DNA from: Advenella sp048381675
Lineage (GTDB): Bacteria > Pseudomonadota > Gammaproteobacteria > Burkholderiales > Burkholderiaceae_B
Length of the DNA stretch: 64,000 nucleotides
Reading direction: 5' to 3'
Assembly: GCF_048381675.1 (NCBI RefSeq)
Contig: NZ_JBLWIS010000010.1
Coordinates: 1-64,000 of the forward strand
The stretch's first letter is position 1. Every line of letters starts with the position of its first letter. This document shows, piece by piece, positions 25,821 to 34,731 of the stretch. The notes under the pieces are model-generated. The model made no database searches, was not told the DNA's origin, and saw only the letters and a list, made by a program, of their open reading frames with translations. A program made the position numbers and the translations under genes.

Positions 25821-26354
25821 TCAATCAGATACACCATTGTTATGTTCGTTTTTCTTGAACTCGTAAAGATCCTGATTCTCAAGCTCACCCAGCAGTTTAT
25901 TGATTTTTTCAAGAAACTGGACATTTCTCAGTAACTCTTTTTCTTCGAAATGACCAACCAGATAATCCTGCACGGTTTGGCTCAAATGATTGCAATCCAC
26001 CGCCAGTTCATGTCCTTCTTTGGTCAGTTCAACCATCACCGAACGATTGTCTTTTTCAGAACGCTTGCGCTTGATCAGTTTACGTTTGTTCAGTACCTGC
26101 AATTGCGTTGAAATGGTGGATTGCGGCAGGCCAAGCCGGCTAACCAGATCACCCGTTTTCATTTCCCCGTTATCCATCAGGATAACCAGCATTCTGGCTG
26201 AATAGTGGTTAAGCCCCAAATGACGGAAATGCCGGTTGCCGATCTGCAGAAAACGGGCACCAATCAAATGGAAAAGATACGAAAGCCGTGAATCCAGCCT
26301 GTCTGATGATTTATTGTTTGTAATATCCATTATCGTCCCAATGAAGGTATTCAT
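25821..26354 (-). CDS. MarR-family transcriptional regulator
   Basis: A 177-residue winged-helix protein. HYSARMLVILMDNGEMKTGD leads into the recognition region LVSRLGLPQSTISTQLQVLN, and KRKRSEKDNRSVMVELTKEG is the wing. Both are classic for MarR. An in-frame ATG at 26330 is an alternative start; neither has a strong ribosome binding site. It is the tenth gene from the promoter of the leftward Rieske/TRAP operon, 30 bases after the SDR gene. MarR proteins often repress aromatic catabolism genes and release DNA on binding an aromatic acid, so this one is a good candidate for the palindromes at 34732-34760. Confidence 0.88.
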   Translation of the reverse strand: MNTFIGTIMDITNNKSSDRLDSRLSYLFHLIGARFLQIGNRHFRHLGLNHYSARMLVILMDNGEMKTGDLVSRLGLPQSTISTQLQVLNKRKLIKRKRSEKDNRSVMVELTKEGHELAVDCNHLSQTVQDYLVGHFEEKELLRNVQFLEKINKLLGELENQDLYEFKKNEHNNGVSD

Positions 26355-26384
26355 GGCATTGTGGCAAACAACGCATGGTCAGCG

Positions 26385-27164
26385 TTAAAATGTGCCAGGG
26401 TAGAAGCCGCCATCAAGAAGAATGTTTTGTCCCGTTAAATATCCTGCATGGGCGCTACACATTGATGCGCACATCATACCAAACTCTTCCGGCTTGCCGT
26501 AGCGAAGAGCCGGTATGGTTTGTTGATGCTGCTGACGATAGTCCTCAAGCGTCGTGGATGCCTGTTTTGCCAAATAATCCAGCGTATTGCGTAATCTGTC
26601 CGTATCAAAAAAACCGGGCAACAGATTGTTGACGGTGACATTATGCTTAACAACCTCACGAGCCAGGCCCGCCACAAAACCGGTCAGGCCCGCCCTGGCG
26701 CCATTGGACAACCCCAGTGCGGGAATGGGTGCTTTCACCGCACTGGATGTTATGTTCACGATACGGCCAAAGCGGTTCTGGATCATGCCATCGATGGTCA
26801 TGCGAATCAGCTCGATTGAGCTGAGCATGTTGTCATTGAGGGCACGCGACCAGTCATCGATCGACCATTCCCGAAAATTTCCCGGTGGCGGACCTGCTGC
26901 ATTGGTGACCAGAATATCGGGACGGCTGCAGGCCTGCAAAACACGTTCACGACCTTCTGCGGTAGTAACATCAGCCACCACATAATCAACCCTGCCCCCG
27001 GCCGTTGCCTGAAGCGTGGCAACGGCCTGCCTCAAGATGCTTTCCGTGCGGGCCACCAGGATAACATCAACACCTTCCTTGGCAAGTGCCTGGGCACAGG
27101 CAAAACCCAGGCCTTTGCTGGCACCGCATACCAGTGCCTTTTTCCCTGCAATACCAAGATCCAT
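26385..27164 (-). CDS. SDR-family protein lacking the usual catalytic Tyr/Lys
   Basis: A 259-residue Rossmann-fold protein. GASKGLGFACAQALAKEGVD binds the dinucleotide and ILVTNAAGPPPG replaces NNAG. Ser is kept in NITSSAVKAPIPALGLSNGA, but the place of Tyr-x-x-x-Lys reads LSNGARAG, so Tyr and Lys are missing. This variant is found in a known divergent branch of SDR annotated as oxidoreductases; its chemistry is unclear. The C-terminal GQNILLDGGFYPGTF is normal. It sits between NIPSNAP and MarR genes in the Rieske/TRAP operon and may act on a pathway intermediate, by a mechanism different from classical SDRs. Confidence 0.85.
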   Translation of the reverse strand: MDLGIAGKKALVCGASKGLGFACAQALAKEGVDVILVARTESILRQAVATLQATAGGRVDYVVADVTTAEGRERVLQACSRPDILVTNAAGPPPGNFREWSIDDWSRALNDNMLSSIELIRMTIDGMIQNRFGRIVNITSSAVKAPIPALGLSNGARAGLTGFVAGLAREVVKHNVTVNNLLPGFFDTDRLRNTLDYLAKQASTTLEDYRQQHQQTIPALRYGKPEEFGMMCASMCSAHAGYLTGQNILLDGGFYPGTF

Positions 27165-27191
27165 TGTTACAATCCTTTAATTCCAAACTAT

Positions 27192-27506
27192 TTACTTGAT
27201 TGGTGAAAATGAAGTCGGCTGCAGGATTTTGCTTTCCTGGCTGATCAACATCGGGGCCACCTTGGCAAAAAATGCCTGCCATTGCTCATTGGCCGCCAAG
27301 GCAGCCCGCCTGGCGGCCCTGTCTTCAAAATTTTGATATTGCCACAAGTGCACGGTCTGGTTCAGGGTACCGAATTCAGAAGTGAAATAGCCCACCATAT
27401 TGCCCAATATTGACTTCTGGATAGCCAACCCCTCTTCTTCATACAAGGCCATAAATTGCGGCACCGTGCCAGCTTTGAAAGTATAAGTTCTTTGCTCTAT
27501 AAACAT
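27192..27506 (-). CDS. NIPSNAP family protein, single domain
   Basis: A 104-residue ferredoxin-like domain of the NIPSNAP family. IEQRTYTFKAGTVPQFMALY opens it, VGYFTSEFGTLNQTVHLWQY is the central strand pair, and ARRAALAANEQWQAFFAKVA the helix. Single-domain members form dimeric barrels. A two-domain relative is encoded at 3348-3968 in the other catabolic operon. Here it sits between the Rieske oxygenase (8-base gap) and the SDR, so it belongs to the pathway, perhaps as an enzyme or as a binding protein for a reactive intermediate. Its exact role is not known. Confidence 0.85.
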   Translation of the reverse strand: MFIEQRTYTFKAGTVPQFMALYEEEGLAIQKSILGNMVGYFTSEFGTLNQTVHLWQYQNFEDRAARRAALAANEQWQAFFAKVAPMLISQESKILQPTSFSPIK

Positions 27507-27514
27507 GCTTCCCC

Positions 27515-28660
27515 CTATTCACCGGCAAAATGTTTGACCCATTTATGGTAATGCTGAATCGCAGGCTCATTACGGCCAATCGTAAAGACACGGTTGCCCC
27601 CTGCCGGCAGCCCCTGCTGGATTTTATACCCCATAGGATAATCTTCCTGCTGCACCGCCTGCAACACGGTTGCACTAAAGGCCTCGGATTTGTTTTTTTC
27701 TTCTTCGGTCACGGGTGCTTTGGCCACCAGGACCGTTTGCAGGGTTCGGGTTGTTTCGGGCGTTGCCCCGGGAAAAACATGACTGACCAGACAATGGTCA
27801 CCCAGCACACCCGAGATGGAAAGGTTTGGAAAAACCGAATGGATTTGCCGCAAGTGCAAATCGGGATCCCAGTCTTTTTCTTCCTGCGCTTTCATTTCCG
27901 CCAGCGTACGTCTGGCAAAGACCAGGCGCTGGTGGGGGCCATACGTGTCATGCAGCATTAAGTTGCCAATCGTGTAGCGTCCAACCGTGTTGGCATGCAA
28001 GGTATTGTGATGATAGGCCTCAAGATAACCGTCCCAGGCCACTTTCCAGCCGGGGCCATCCAGCCAGCGTTGCTCGTAAATCTGCCAGTTGTTTAACTGC
28101 AGTCCATCCAGCTGTTCTTTAAAGTCTTGCAGCCACTCATCAATATCAAACACTTTACCCGGGGTCAGGCAAACCCAGATCAAACCACTTTGCTCGGCAC
28201 AGGGTAATTCGGTCAGTGAATGTGTCGCCGGACTCACATCCCCAAACGTATTGGAGCCGTAAATGCCTTTCAGTTGGCCATCAAGACCATATTGCCAGGC
28301 ATGATAGGGGCAAACAAACCGTTTGCCCTGTCCTTTACCCTCCTGACATACCGGTGCCCCACGATGACGACAGGCATTAATGAACGCATGCACCTGACCG
28401 TTCTCATCACGTGAGAGCAAAACGGGCTTATCCATCACGGTCATGGCCTTATAGCTGCCAGGCTCAGGCAGCTCGATACTCATTGCCAATGCCAGGGGCA
28501 GTTCCATGAAAATAGCCTGTTTTTCTCTCTGAAAACGCTCAACATCGCTATACAAGGTAACGGGCAACTCAAGGGTGCTGGCGGCCTGATCAGTTCCTTT
28601 CGTGTCAAAATGCGCCAGGGCCCGTCTGGCCAGCTCAATTTTTTCCATTCTTGTTTCCAT
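27515..28660 (-). CDS. Rieske-type aromatic ring-hydroxylating oxygenase, alpha subunit
   Basis: A 381-residue oxygenase. The start at 28660 is set by AAGGAAAGGATC directly upstream; the frame runs on 39 codons but would overlap the preceding gene. The Rieske [2Fe-2S] ligands are Cys97/His99 (ACRHRGAP) and Cys117/His120 (VCPYHAWQYG). The mononuclear iron site is in GYLEAYHHNTLHANTVG, with Glu where many homologues have Asp. It oxidises an aromatic or related substrate with O2. No ferredoxin or reductase gene is nearby, so electrons must come from elsewhere. The upstream NTF2-like protein may be its small partner. Confidence 0.9.
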   Translation of the reverse strand: METRMEKIELARRALAHFDTKGTDQAASTLELPVTLYSDVERFQREKQAIFMELPLALAMSIELPEPGSYKAMTVMDKPVLLSRDENGQVHAFINACRHRGAPVCQEGKGQGKRFVCPYHAWQYGLDGQLKGIYGSNTFGDVSPATHSLTELPCAEQSGLIWVCLTPGKVFDIDEWLQDFKEQLDGLQLNNWQIYEQRWLDGPGWKVAWDGYLEAYHHNTLHANTVGRYTIGNLMLHDTYGPHQRLVFARRTLAEMKAQEEKDWDPDLHLRQIHSVFPNLSISGVLGDHCLVSHVFPGATPETTRTLQTVLVAKAPVTEEEKNKSEAFSATVLQAVQQEDYPMGYKIQQGLPAGGNRVFTIGRNEPAIQHYHKWVKHFAGE

Positions 28661-28694
28661 GATCCTTTCCTTATTTCCAGTAAAACCGTGCTTA

Positions 28695-29252
28695 TCAGGC
28701 ATGGCTTTTTTTAAATTCCTGCCAACTGGGCAATGATTCGGGATAGTCTGCTGGCAAACGCTTCCCGCCCACCACAAGCCGATCCTTTCGATTCAGGATC
28801 TGGCCATATTCGCTGATGGGGGTGTAATACAGAAAATGAATGCTTCTTCTGGCGTATTTCCACTGTCCATTTACTCTTGCATAAACATCTTCATATTTCA
28901 TCGCTGCCATGCTTCCTTGGCCATCCGGCGAAGTCTCTGCATGGCTTAACACAATACCCGTTGCCCTATCGGGATCATCACCATCAAATTCAACAATATG
29001 ATCATGTGTCCAGTGATAGGCAGGGCCCCGAATTTTAAACATGTTAATAAACATGGCCTCGATGGCCCCCTTTCCATGGGCCTTCATGACACCACTGGGC
29101 GAGTCAAATACGGCATCTTCGGTGAACAGGGAAAGCAATGCAGGCATATCATGTTCATCACAGGCCATGGCATAACGCGTACCCAATTCAACAATGGCGT
29201 TACGGGACTCCAGGCGATCTATTCTTTTAACCAGGCTGGCAATATCAGTCAT
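28695..29252 (-). CDS. NTF2/SnoaL-like protein
   Basis: A 185-residue protein with one SnoaL/NTF2-like cone fold (PF13577 type). DIASLVKRIDRLESRNAIVE leads into LGTRYAMACDEHDMPALLSL and FTEDAVFDSP, then HWTHDHIVEFDGDDPDRATG. This fold covers both small ketosteroid-isomerase-like enzymes and beta subunits of ring-hydroxylating dioxygenases. It lies 35 bases before the Rieske gene, so it could be a beta-like subunit or an enzyme for the next step. It lacks the strict sequence pattern of true BphE/NahAd beta subunits, so the enzyme option is at least as good. Confidence 0.8.
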   Translation of the reverse strand: MTDIASLVKRIDRLESRNAIVELGTRYAMACDEHDMPALLSLFTEDAVFDSPSGVMKAHGKGAIEAMFINMFKIRGPAYHWTHDHIVEFDGDDPDRATGIVLSHAETSPDGQGSMAAMKYEDVYARVNGQWKYARRSIHFLYYTPISEYGQILNRKDRLVVGGKRLPADYPESLPSWQEFKKSHA

Positions 29253-29262
29253 TTTTTTTCCA

Positions 29263-30552
29263 TTAATAAAATTTGTTGGGCAACCAAAGAATTATCTGGG
29301 GAAAGATGGTTACCAGCACAATAAGAAGCAGCATCATTAATACAAAAGGAATGGACCCCACGCAGACATCGTTAAAAGCGCCGCCATTTTTCCGGATCCC
29401 CTGCACCACAAAAAGATTGACCCCGATCGGTGGCGTAATGAGCGCAATTTCCATCAAGATCGTTAACACAATCCCGAACCAGACCGGATCAAAGCCCAAT
29501 GAGGTCATCAAGGGGAAAACCAGTCCGATGGTCGTCAGCATCATTGAAAAGGTTTCCATGAACATGCCCAGGATCAGGTAAAAAACCACCAGGATCACTA
29601 GGGTTTCCAGGGAAGTCAGATTCAATGTCTTGATGAATTCGGTTGCTGACTGGATGACCCCCATATACCCAATCACCACATTCAGCAGCATGGCGGCAAA
29701 GATGATCAGCATGATCATGGCGGTTGTTTTGACCGTATTTTCAAAACAGGCCAGCAACATCGGGACAGTCAGTTTCTTTTCCCACCAGGCCAGTAACAAC
29801 GCAAACACCACGCCAAAGGATGCCGCTTCGGTAGGTGTGGCAATACCGGCATAAATAGAGCCAACCACCCCCAGAAACAGAATCAGCGGCCGTACCAGAT
29901 CAAGCAGCACCGTCATTTTTTCCGCCCATGTGCTTGACTGTTTCTGTCCGGAATAAGAAGGGTTGATCAGGCAGGCCACAATGATCACCAGTGAAAACAA
30001 CACCACCAGCAACAAACCTGGCAAAATACCGGCCAGATAAAGCTCGGGGATGGAAGTCTGTGTTAACACACCATATACAATCAGCACCACCGAGGGGGGA
30101 ATGAGAATACCCAAGGTACCACCGGCAGCGATAGACCCCAGAAATAGGGACTCTTTATAACCCCGTTTGCCAATTTCAGGATACGCCACGGTACCTATGG
30201 TGGCGGCGGTTGCCACGCTGGAGCCGGAAGTAGCTGCAAAAATGGCCGAGGAGCCGATATTGGCATGCATCAGGCCACCAGGCAGCCACGACAGCCATTT
30301 GGACACGGCCATATACATTTTTTCAGCCAAACCGGCACGCAGAACGATTTCACCCAGCAAGATGAACAAAGGTACCGAGATCAGGATGAATTGAGTGCTG
30401 GCATCCCAGATAAAACCGCCAAACGTCAACGACATGCGTCCGTCAGTGTATGCCTGATCGAGCCACATTGTCAGCAACCCCAGCACAGACGCCACGGGTA
30501 TGCTCATGAAAACCAAAACAAGCAAAACGGCGACGATGAGTAAAAAAACCAT
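29263..30552 (-). CDS. TRAP transporter large permease (DctM)
   Basis: A 429-residue inner-membrane protein with about 12 hydrophobic segments. SVPLFILLGEIVLRAGLAEK, SSAIFAATSGSSVATAATIG and GTLGILIPPSVVLIVYGVLT are hallmark DctM motifs, and EIALITPPIGVNLFVVQGI closes the pattern. It forms the transport channel with the small permease at 30576-31160 and is driven by a sodium gradient in known systems. The start is 23 bases after the small permease stop. As part of the Rieske operon it most likely imports the pathway's acid substrate. Confidence 0.93.
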   Translation of the reverse strand: MVFLLIVAVLLVLVFMSIPVASVLGLLTMWLDQAYTDGRMSLTFGGFIWDASTQFILISVPLFILLGEIVLRAGLAEKMYMAVSKWLSWLPGGLMHANIGSSAIFAATSGSSVATAATIGTVAYPEIGKRGYKESLFLGSIAAGGTLGILIPPSVVLIVYGVLTQTSIPELYLAGILPGLLLVVLFSLVIIVACLINPSYSGQKQSSTWAEKMTVLLDLVRPLILFLGVVGSIYAGIATPTEAASFGVVFALLLAWWEKKLTVPMLLACFENTVKTTAMIMLIIFAAMLLNVVIGYMGVIQSATEFIKTLNLTSLETLVILVVFYLILGMFMETFSMMLTTIGLVFPLMTSLGFDPVWFGIVLTILMEIALITPPIGVNLFVVQGIRKNGGAFNDVCVGSIPFVLMMLLLIVLVTIFPQIILWLPNKFY

Positions 30553-30575
30553 GATGATGTTCCTGTATTTACCAA

Positions 30576-31160
30576 TTACTCATGAGTTGATGGAATGGAA
30601 GCCACTTTTGCAGCGGCCTGCCTGTCGCCAGCCAGCAGTAACAAACCCGTATAAACCACCAGAAAGGCGGCATTCAGGGCAAACATGATGAATCCAACGG
30701 CCCATGCCAGTTGCGGAATCCATAAAGGCGTCTGCAAGGCACTGGTCGACATGGATGAAAACTCAATGGACTCCATGAAAGTCATCCAGGCCTTGCTGGC
30801 CAATAAGACCGAAAAAACCAGCAGGCTTAACAGGGAGAGCCAGTCCATGACCCCCTGAAGGGGTTTGGGCATATGTTGATAGGCAAAGTCGATCCGTACA
30901 TGGGTTTTTTCAAACAGGCAATATGAAAACCCCCATGTTGTTGAGATGGCAAAAATATAACCGGCCAGTTCACCCGAACCGCTGAATTTTGTTTGAAACA
31001 GATAGCGCATCAAAACCTCAATGAACACGCCTATCGAAATCAATAAAAAACCGCCACCACAAATCCACACACCGAACCGGGAAATCCGATGCAGGAAACG
31101 GTATATATCTGACAACATATCTCTTACTCCAGAAGACATCGGCGCTGACTCATCAGCCAC
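30576..31160 (-). CDS. TRAP transporter small permease (DctQ)
   Basis: A 194-residue protein with four predicted helices (about 33-52, 69-85, 110-130, 148-172). ISIGVFIEVLMRYLFQTKFS, with GSGELAGYIFAISTTWGFSY after it, is the DctQ signature, and EKTHVRIDFAY is the conserved loop. It pairs with the DctM protein encoded downstream. The gap to the DctP-type receptor gene is 11 bases. The order receptor, small permease, large permease is intact, so this is a complete TRAP transporter. Confidence 0.9.
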   Translation of the reverse strand: MADESAPMSSGVRDMLSDIYRFLHRISRFGVWICGGGFLLISIGVFIEVLMRYLFQTKFSGSGELAGYIFAISTTWGFSYCLFEKTHVRIDFAYQHMPKPLQGVMDWLSLLSLLVFSVLLASKAWMTFMESIEFSSMSTSALQTPLWIPQLAWAVGFIMFALNAAFLVVYTGLLLLAGDRQAAAKVASIPSTHE

Positions 31161-31171
31161 ATCATGCCTGT

Positions 31172-32239
31172 TTATTCTGCACGCATGCCTACCACTTCAC
31201 CTACTGTGCTGTTCCAGTCATCCACGCAAGTGGCGCTTCTGGTTTTGCATCGACTTGCCCAATTGCGCACCACCTTGTCATTGATTGACTGCTTCAGCGC
31301 TTTTTGCGCCTCATCTGTCAGCCTGACCAGTTTCATATTGCCATTTTCGGTATCACATGAACCAGAAGTAATGCAATTGAGGCCTTGCTCGTTATTCCTG
31401 GCCGTTGCCTGCCACATTTCCTCTTCCAGTTTGGCCACTTCACTTTCAATCAATTTTTGCGTATCTGGAGACAGCTTGTCCCAGACTTTTTTGTTAACGG
31501 CCAGGAATGAAGCGGTGTACCCCAATGACAGGTTCACATTATGTGTGGCCACCTGCCACCACTTGGCATCATAGGCAGAGCGAACGCCCGAAACACCGCA
31601 ATCGATGGTGTTTTTCTGCAGGCTTTGCAGCACCTCACCAAAAGCGACCGGAACCGGCACGGCATCCAGCGATTCCGAAATGAAGTCAGAAATCGAGGCA
31701 CCAAAACTTCTGATTTTCAGGTTCTTGAATACATCCAGACCCACTTCAGACGGCGTGTTTTCCGGCAACTTGCATTGCATATTGGTTTCATCAAAGGCAT
31801 ACAGCATGAGTATTTTAGAGTTGAACTTTTGTTCAAACTCTTTGTTCAGCACCGGAAGATAGGCGTTCATGGTTTTGCGGAATGTTGCCAGATCAGGCGA
31901 CACCCCCGACAGGTCCCCCCCTTCAATGACAGGACTGTCACTGGAAACATAAAGAAAAACCCCATGGGCGAAATCGAAGGCGCCTGCTCTCAGGTCACGC
32001 ATGATCTTCTGGCCGTCCATACCCAGTTCGGTCAATGGCTTGGCATTGGCCGTCAACTTGCCCCCTGAAACAGCAGGCAATGTCTGGTTCCAGAATTTGT
32101 CTTCCCTTTTCCAGTGGTCAAGCTGCCCCCATGTTCCGACCACGGCAAATTTTTTCGTATCAATGGATTGTGCCTGTGCGGTACAAGCCAGAGTAAGCGA
32201 TAAAGCGGATGCCATCAAAAGTGTACTGATAGGTTTCAT
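31172..32239 (-). CDS. TRAP transporter periplasmic receptor (atypical DctP)
   Basis: A 355-residue periplasmic binding protein. A signal peptide ends at AQAQS (about residue 24). LKIRSFGASISDFISESLDA then VPVPVAFGEVLQSLQKNTID form the conserved ligand-clamp region, including the arginine (KIRSF) that binds substrate carboxylates in this family. It departs from C4-dicarboxylate DctP proteins in the rest of the clamp and has several cysteines (NMQCK, DCGVSG, TSGSCD, SRCKTRSATC) that could form periplasmic disulfides. The ligand is probably the carboxylated or aromatic substrate of the surrounding pathway, which is inference from the operon. Confidence 0.88.
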   Translation of the reverse strand: MKPISTLLMASALSLTLACTAQAQSIDTKKFAVVGTWGQLDHWKREDKFWNQTLPAVSGGKLTANAKPLTELGMDGQKIMRDLRAGAFDFAHGVFLYVSSDSPVIEGGDLSGVSPDLATFRKTMNAYLPVLNKEFEQKFNSKILMLYAFDETNMQCKLPENTPSEVGLDVFKNLKIRSFGASISDFISESLDAVPVPVAFGEVLQSLQKNTIDCGVSGVRSAYDAKWWQVATHNVNLSLGYTASFLAVNKKVWDKLSPDTQKLIESEVAKLEEEMWQATARNNEQGLNCITSGSCDTENGNMKLVRLTDEAQKALKQSINDKVVRNWASRCKTRSATCVDDWNSTVGEVVGMRAE

Positions 32240-32294
32240 ATTTGTCTCTTTGATAATTGGTTTAAGTCTGTATTAATGTCTTGAAACTGCAAAA

Positions 32295-33629
32295 TCAATT
32301 GAATGCCGGCATGACCGCGCTTTTGCTAATCCGCTGCCCCATAGTGGGAATATGCCATCCAGACAAACGCGTATGCGCGGGTAATGGAGAAAGATCAAGC
32401 TGTTGGCCATTCTTGATCACATGGTGAATAAGCCGGGTTTCACCCAACAGGGAAATTTGCTGTGATGGGTCGCCCTCGATACACAATATGTCGGCATAGC
32501 AGCCGGGCTTGATCAGGCCCAGCTCACCGGACATTTTCATGGCGAAAGCATTGTCTGCGGTTGCGCTACGAATGGCCTGCAAGGGCGTCATGCCAAAATA
32601 TTTGACAAAAACCTCCATTTCCCGATGATGCCAATCTCCGTAAGGCACAGCGGTAAAACCGCTTTCACTGCCACAAATCAAAGGAACACCGGCAGCAATC
32701 AGGCGTTTCATTGGCTCGACCGATTCCTGAATCTCATTCTTGAACAAGTCGATCAAGGCCTGGCTGGTACCAATTTGCGCACCAAAATCAGCGATATTGG
32801 CCTGGAATGTTAACGATGGACAGACCGGTATGCGTTTGTCAATCACCGCCTTAACGGCCTCCTCATCCATGCCGGTCGCATGGAACAGCATGTCAAAATC
32901 AGCCTTGACGGCACGTTTGACCGCTTCTGCCCCCCGGCAATGCCCCATCACCGGGACACCCATGTCATGCGCAACCTCACACACCAAATCCAGTTCCTTC
33001 TGGCTCCAGCTGCAACGCTCACCCAGGTGGGCATAATGTGGCACTACGCCTGAAACATGTACCTTGATCCAGTCCACCCCCTCTTTTATCTGGCGACGCA
33101 CTTCCCTGATAATTTCATTTTCCCCATGCACCACACGGTAATAACCGGTCACACCCTCATCGGCGATTAAATTGCCGGCGGTTCCACCCACACCGGTGAT
33201 TAAGGCATAAGCACCACAGGCCATACGCGGACCTTCCACATAACCGGCATTGATGGCATCACGAAGATCAAGCGAGTTGGCAAATACCGAATCGGGATCA
33301 AGAATTGAAGTCACCCCGGCACGCAGCACTTTTTTGGCGTTATACGAGGCAACCAATGCCGACAGGGCATTGCGCCGTTGATGAAAAATCTCAAGATTCG
33401 AAGAGGCGTCATCAAAGCTCAAATGGCAATGTGAATCAATAAGCCCCGGCATAACGGTCAAACCACTGGCATCAATCCGTTTGACCTGATCCAGATGCAT
33501 CACCTGCTGATCAGCTTCCTGCCCAACCGCCACAATTTTGTCATCACGCACAAGAACAGAAGCGGCAAAAGGTACCTCACCGGTCCCATCAATGACCTGT
33601 CCACCATGAATGTATAAATGCATTACCAT
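32295..33629 (-). CDS. amidohydrolase-superfamily hydrolase (imidazolonepropionase/prolidase-like)
   Basis: A 444-residue metal hydrolase. GLTVMPGLIDSHCHLSFDD holds the HxH metal ligands (His67/His69 region). KVHVSGVVPHYAH carries the place of the bridging lysine, VPVMGHCRGAEAVKRAV and DMLFHATGMDEEAV give further histidines, and LICGSESGFTAVPYG stands where the catalytic aspartate is usual (GTD/GSD), with Glu. It belongs to the group that hydrolyses cyclic or N-acyl amide bonds, or lactones. Substrate is unknown. It follows the first amidohydrolase gene by 26 bases and precedes the TRAP genes, so it is an early enzyme of the pathway. Confidence 0.82.
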   Translation of the reverse strand: MVMHLYIHGGQVIDGTGEVPFAASVLVRDDKIVAVGQEADQQVMHLDQVKRIDASGLTVMPGLIDSHCHLSFDDASSNLEIFHQRRNALSALVASYNAKKVLRAGVTSILDPDSVFANSLDLRDAINAGYVEGPRMACGAYALITGVGGTAGNLIADEGVTGYYRVVHGENEIIREVRRQIKEGVDWIKVHVSGVVPHYAHLGERCSWSQKELDLVCEVAHDMGVPVMGHCRGAEAVKRAVKADFDMLFHATGMDEEAVKAVIDKRIPVCPSLTFQANIADFGAQIGTSQALIDLFKNEIQESVEPMKRLIAAGVPLICGSESGFTAVPYGDWHHREMEVFVKYFGMTPLQAIRSATADNAFAMKMSGELGLIKPGCYADILCIEGDPSQQISLLGETRLIHHVIKNGQQLDLSPLPAHTRLSGWHIPTMGQRISKSAVMPAFN

Positions 33630-33655
33630 ATTACTCTCTTGATATCAGTGCCTGT

Positions 33656-34666
33656 TCAGGTCCGGCAAAGCAATTTGCGGGCGTTGTCTGCCAGAAAATC
33701 AGGAAGTGCATGACTGTCCAGATTGTCAGGCATATCCCAACCGGCAAAGTTGGTGCCGTAAACCAAATGATCGGCACCAAATGTTTCGGATAAAAGCTCT
33801 ATCGCCTTGGGATGCCCAATATGCGTGTCCACCCAAAGCCGTTTGAGCATGGCTTCAAAATTGCCTTTATCCCTTAGCGATGCCGGTGACCAGGGTCGCT
33901 TGCGTGCCGCCTGCGCCATCCGGTAACTGGTCATGGCCACCGCACCTCCACCGTGGCTAACGCAGATCTTAAGGTTTTCGTGCCGCTCCAAGACGCCGCC
34001 ATACACCAGGGATCCGATGGCAAGCGTTTCCTGACAGGTAAACCCTGCCACAATATCCAGTTCAAAATGGCGTAACACCGGATCCCCTTCCGGACCATCA
34101 ATGCCTGCCGGGCCCGGGTGAATATAAAGGGGGACACCCAGTTCAGCCGCGGTTTTATACACAATATCCAGGGCAGGATCATGCAAACGCAACGGCATGT
34201 CTGTGCCAAAAGCGGCCCCCATCAGGTTTAATTCATTAACGGCGCGTTTCAACTCCTCGCTGGCTGCTTTGGGATCTTGCATTGGCAATGCGGCAAAGGC
34301 TCCCAGTTTTTGACTGTTGTTATTAACCAGACGAGCCACCGCATCATTGTGAATCCGGCAAAACCGGATGGCTTCCTGAGCAGGAATAAAATGAAAATAG
34401 GTAAGCGGATTAGGAGAAAGCACTTGGTAATCAATGCCGCTTTCTGCCATTTTTTCAAGACGGCAATCCACATCCATGAAGGGACTGCCTTCATACTTCA
34501 CACCATTCAGGCGGTATGTTTTTCCTATTTGAAAATAAGGCGTATTATCCGGGTTTTTCCCCAGGAATGGACCATACTCCCCTGCTGCTCCCATGGTTTC
34601 AGCCAATACGATATGGGCATGCATATCAATGACTGAAGCGTGCTTCAATCCTTCCTGCTGATTCAT
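33656..34666 (-). CDS. amidohydrolase-2 family protein (ACMSD/decarboxylase-like)
   Basis: A 336-residue TIM-barrel metalloenzyme of the PF04909 group, which includes aminocarboxymuconate-semialdehyde decarboxylase and several aromatic acid decarboxylases. VIDMHAHIV supplies the HxH ligands, YIHPGPAGIDG the next histidine, and VSHGGGAVAM a further one. The usual catalytic Asp position (GTDYP) reads YGTNFAGWDMPD, with Asn and an Asp four residues on. It is the first gene of the operon, directly downstream of the tandem palindromes, so its reaction is likely tightly controlled. Decarboxylation or ring hydrolysis are both possible; sequence alone does not decide. Confidence 0.8.
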   Translation of the reverse strand: MNQQEGLKHASVIDMHAHIVLAETMGAAGEYGPFLGKNPDNTPYFQIGKTYRLNGVKYEGSPFMDVDCRLEKMAESGIDYQVLSPNPLTYFHFIPAQEAIRFCRIHNDAVARLVNNNSQKLGAFAALPMQDPKAASEELKRAVNELNLMGAAFGTDMPLRLHDPALDIVYKTAAELGVPLYIHPGPAGIDGPEGDPVLRHFELDIVAGFTCQETLAIGSLVYGGVLERHENLKICVSHGGGAVAMTSYRMAQAARKRPWSPASLRDKGNFEAMLKRLWVDTHIGHPKAIELLSETFGADHLVYGTNFAGWDMPDNLDSHALPDFLADNARKLLCRT

Positions 34667-34694
34667 TTTGTCTTCCTCACTGCCTGCGCAATTT

Positions 34695-34714
34695 ATTCAC
34701 ATACACACGTGAAT
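34695..34714. promoter_or_regulatory. inverted repeat ATTCAC-N8-GTGAAT
   Basis: A 6+6 inverted repeat with an eight-base spacer, 29 bases before the first gene of the Rieske/TRAP operon. Its position between the tandem palindromes and the start codon suits a second operator or a site overlapping the 5' leader. The pattern is seen; the role is inferred. Confidence 0.35.
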
Positions 34715-34731
34715 GTATTTTTAATTTATTC

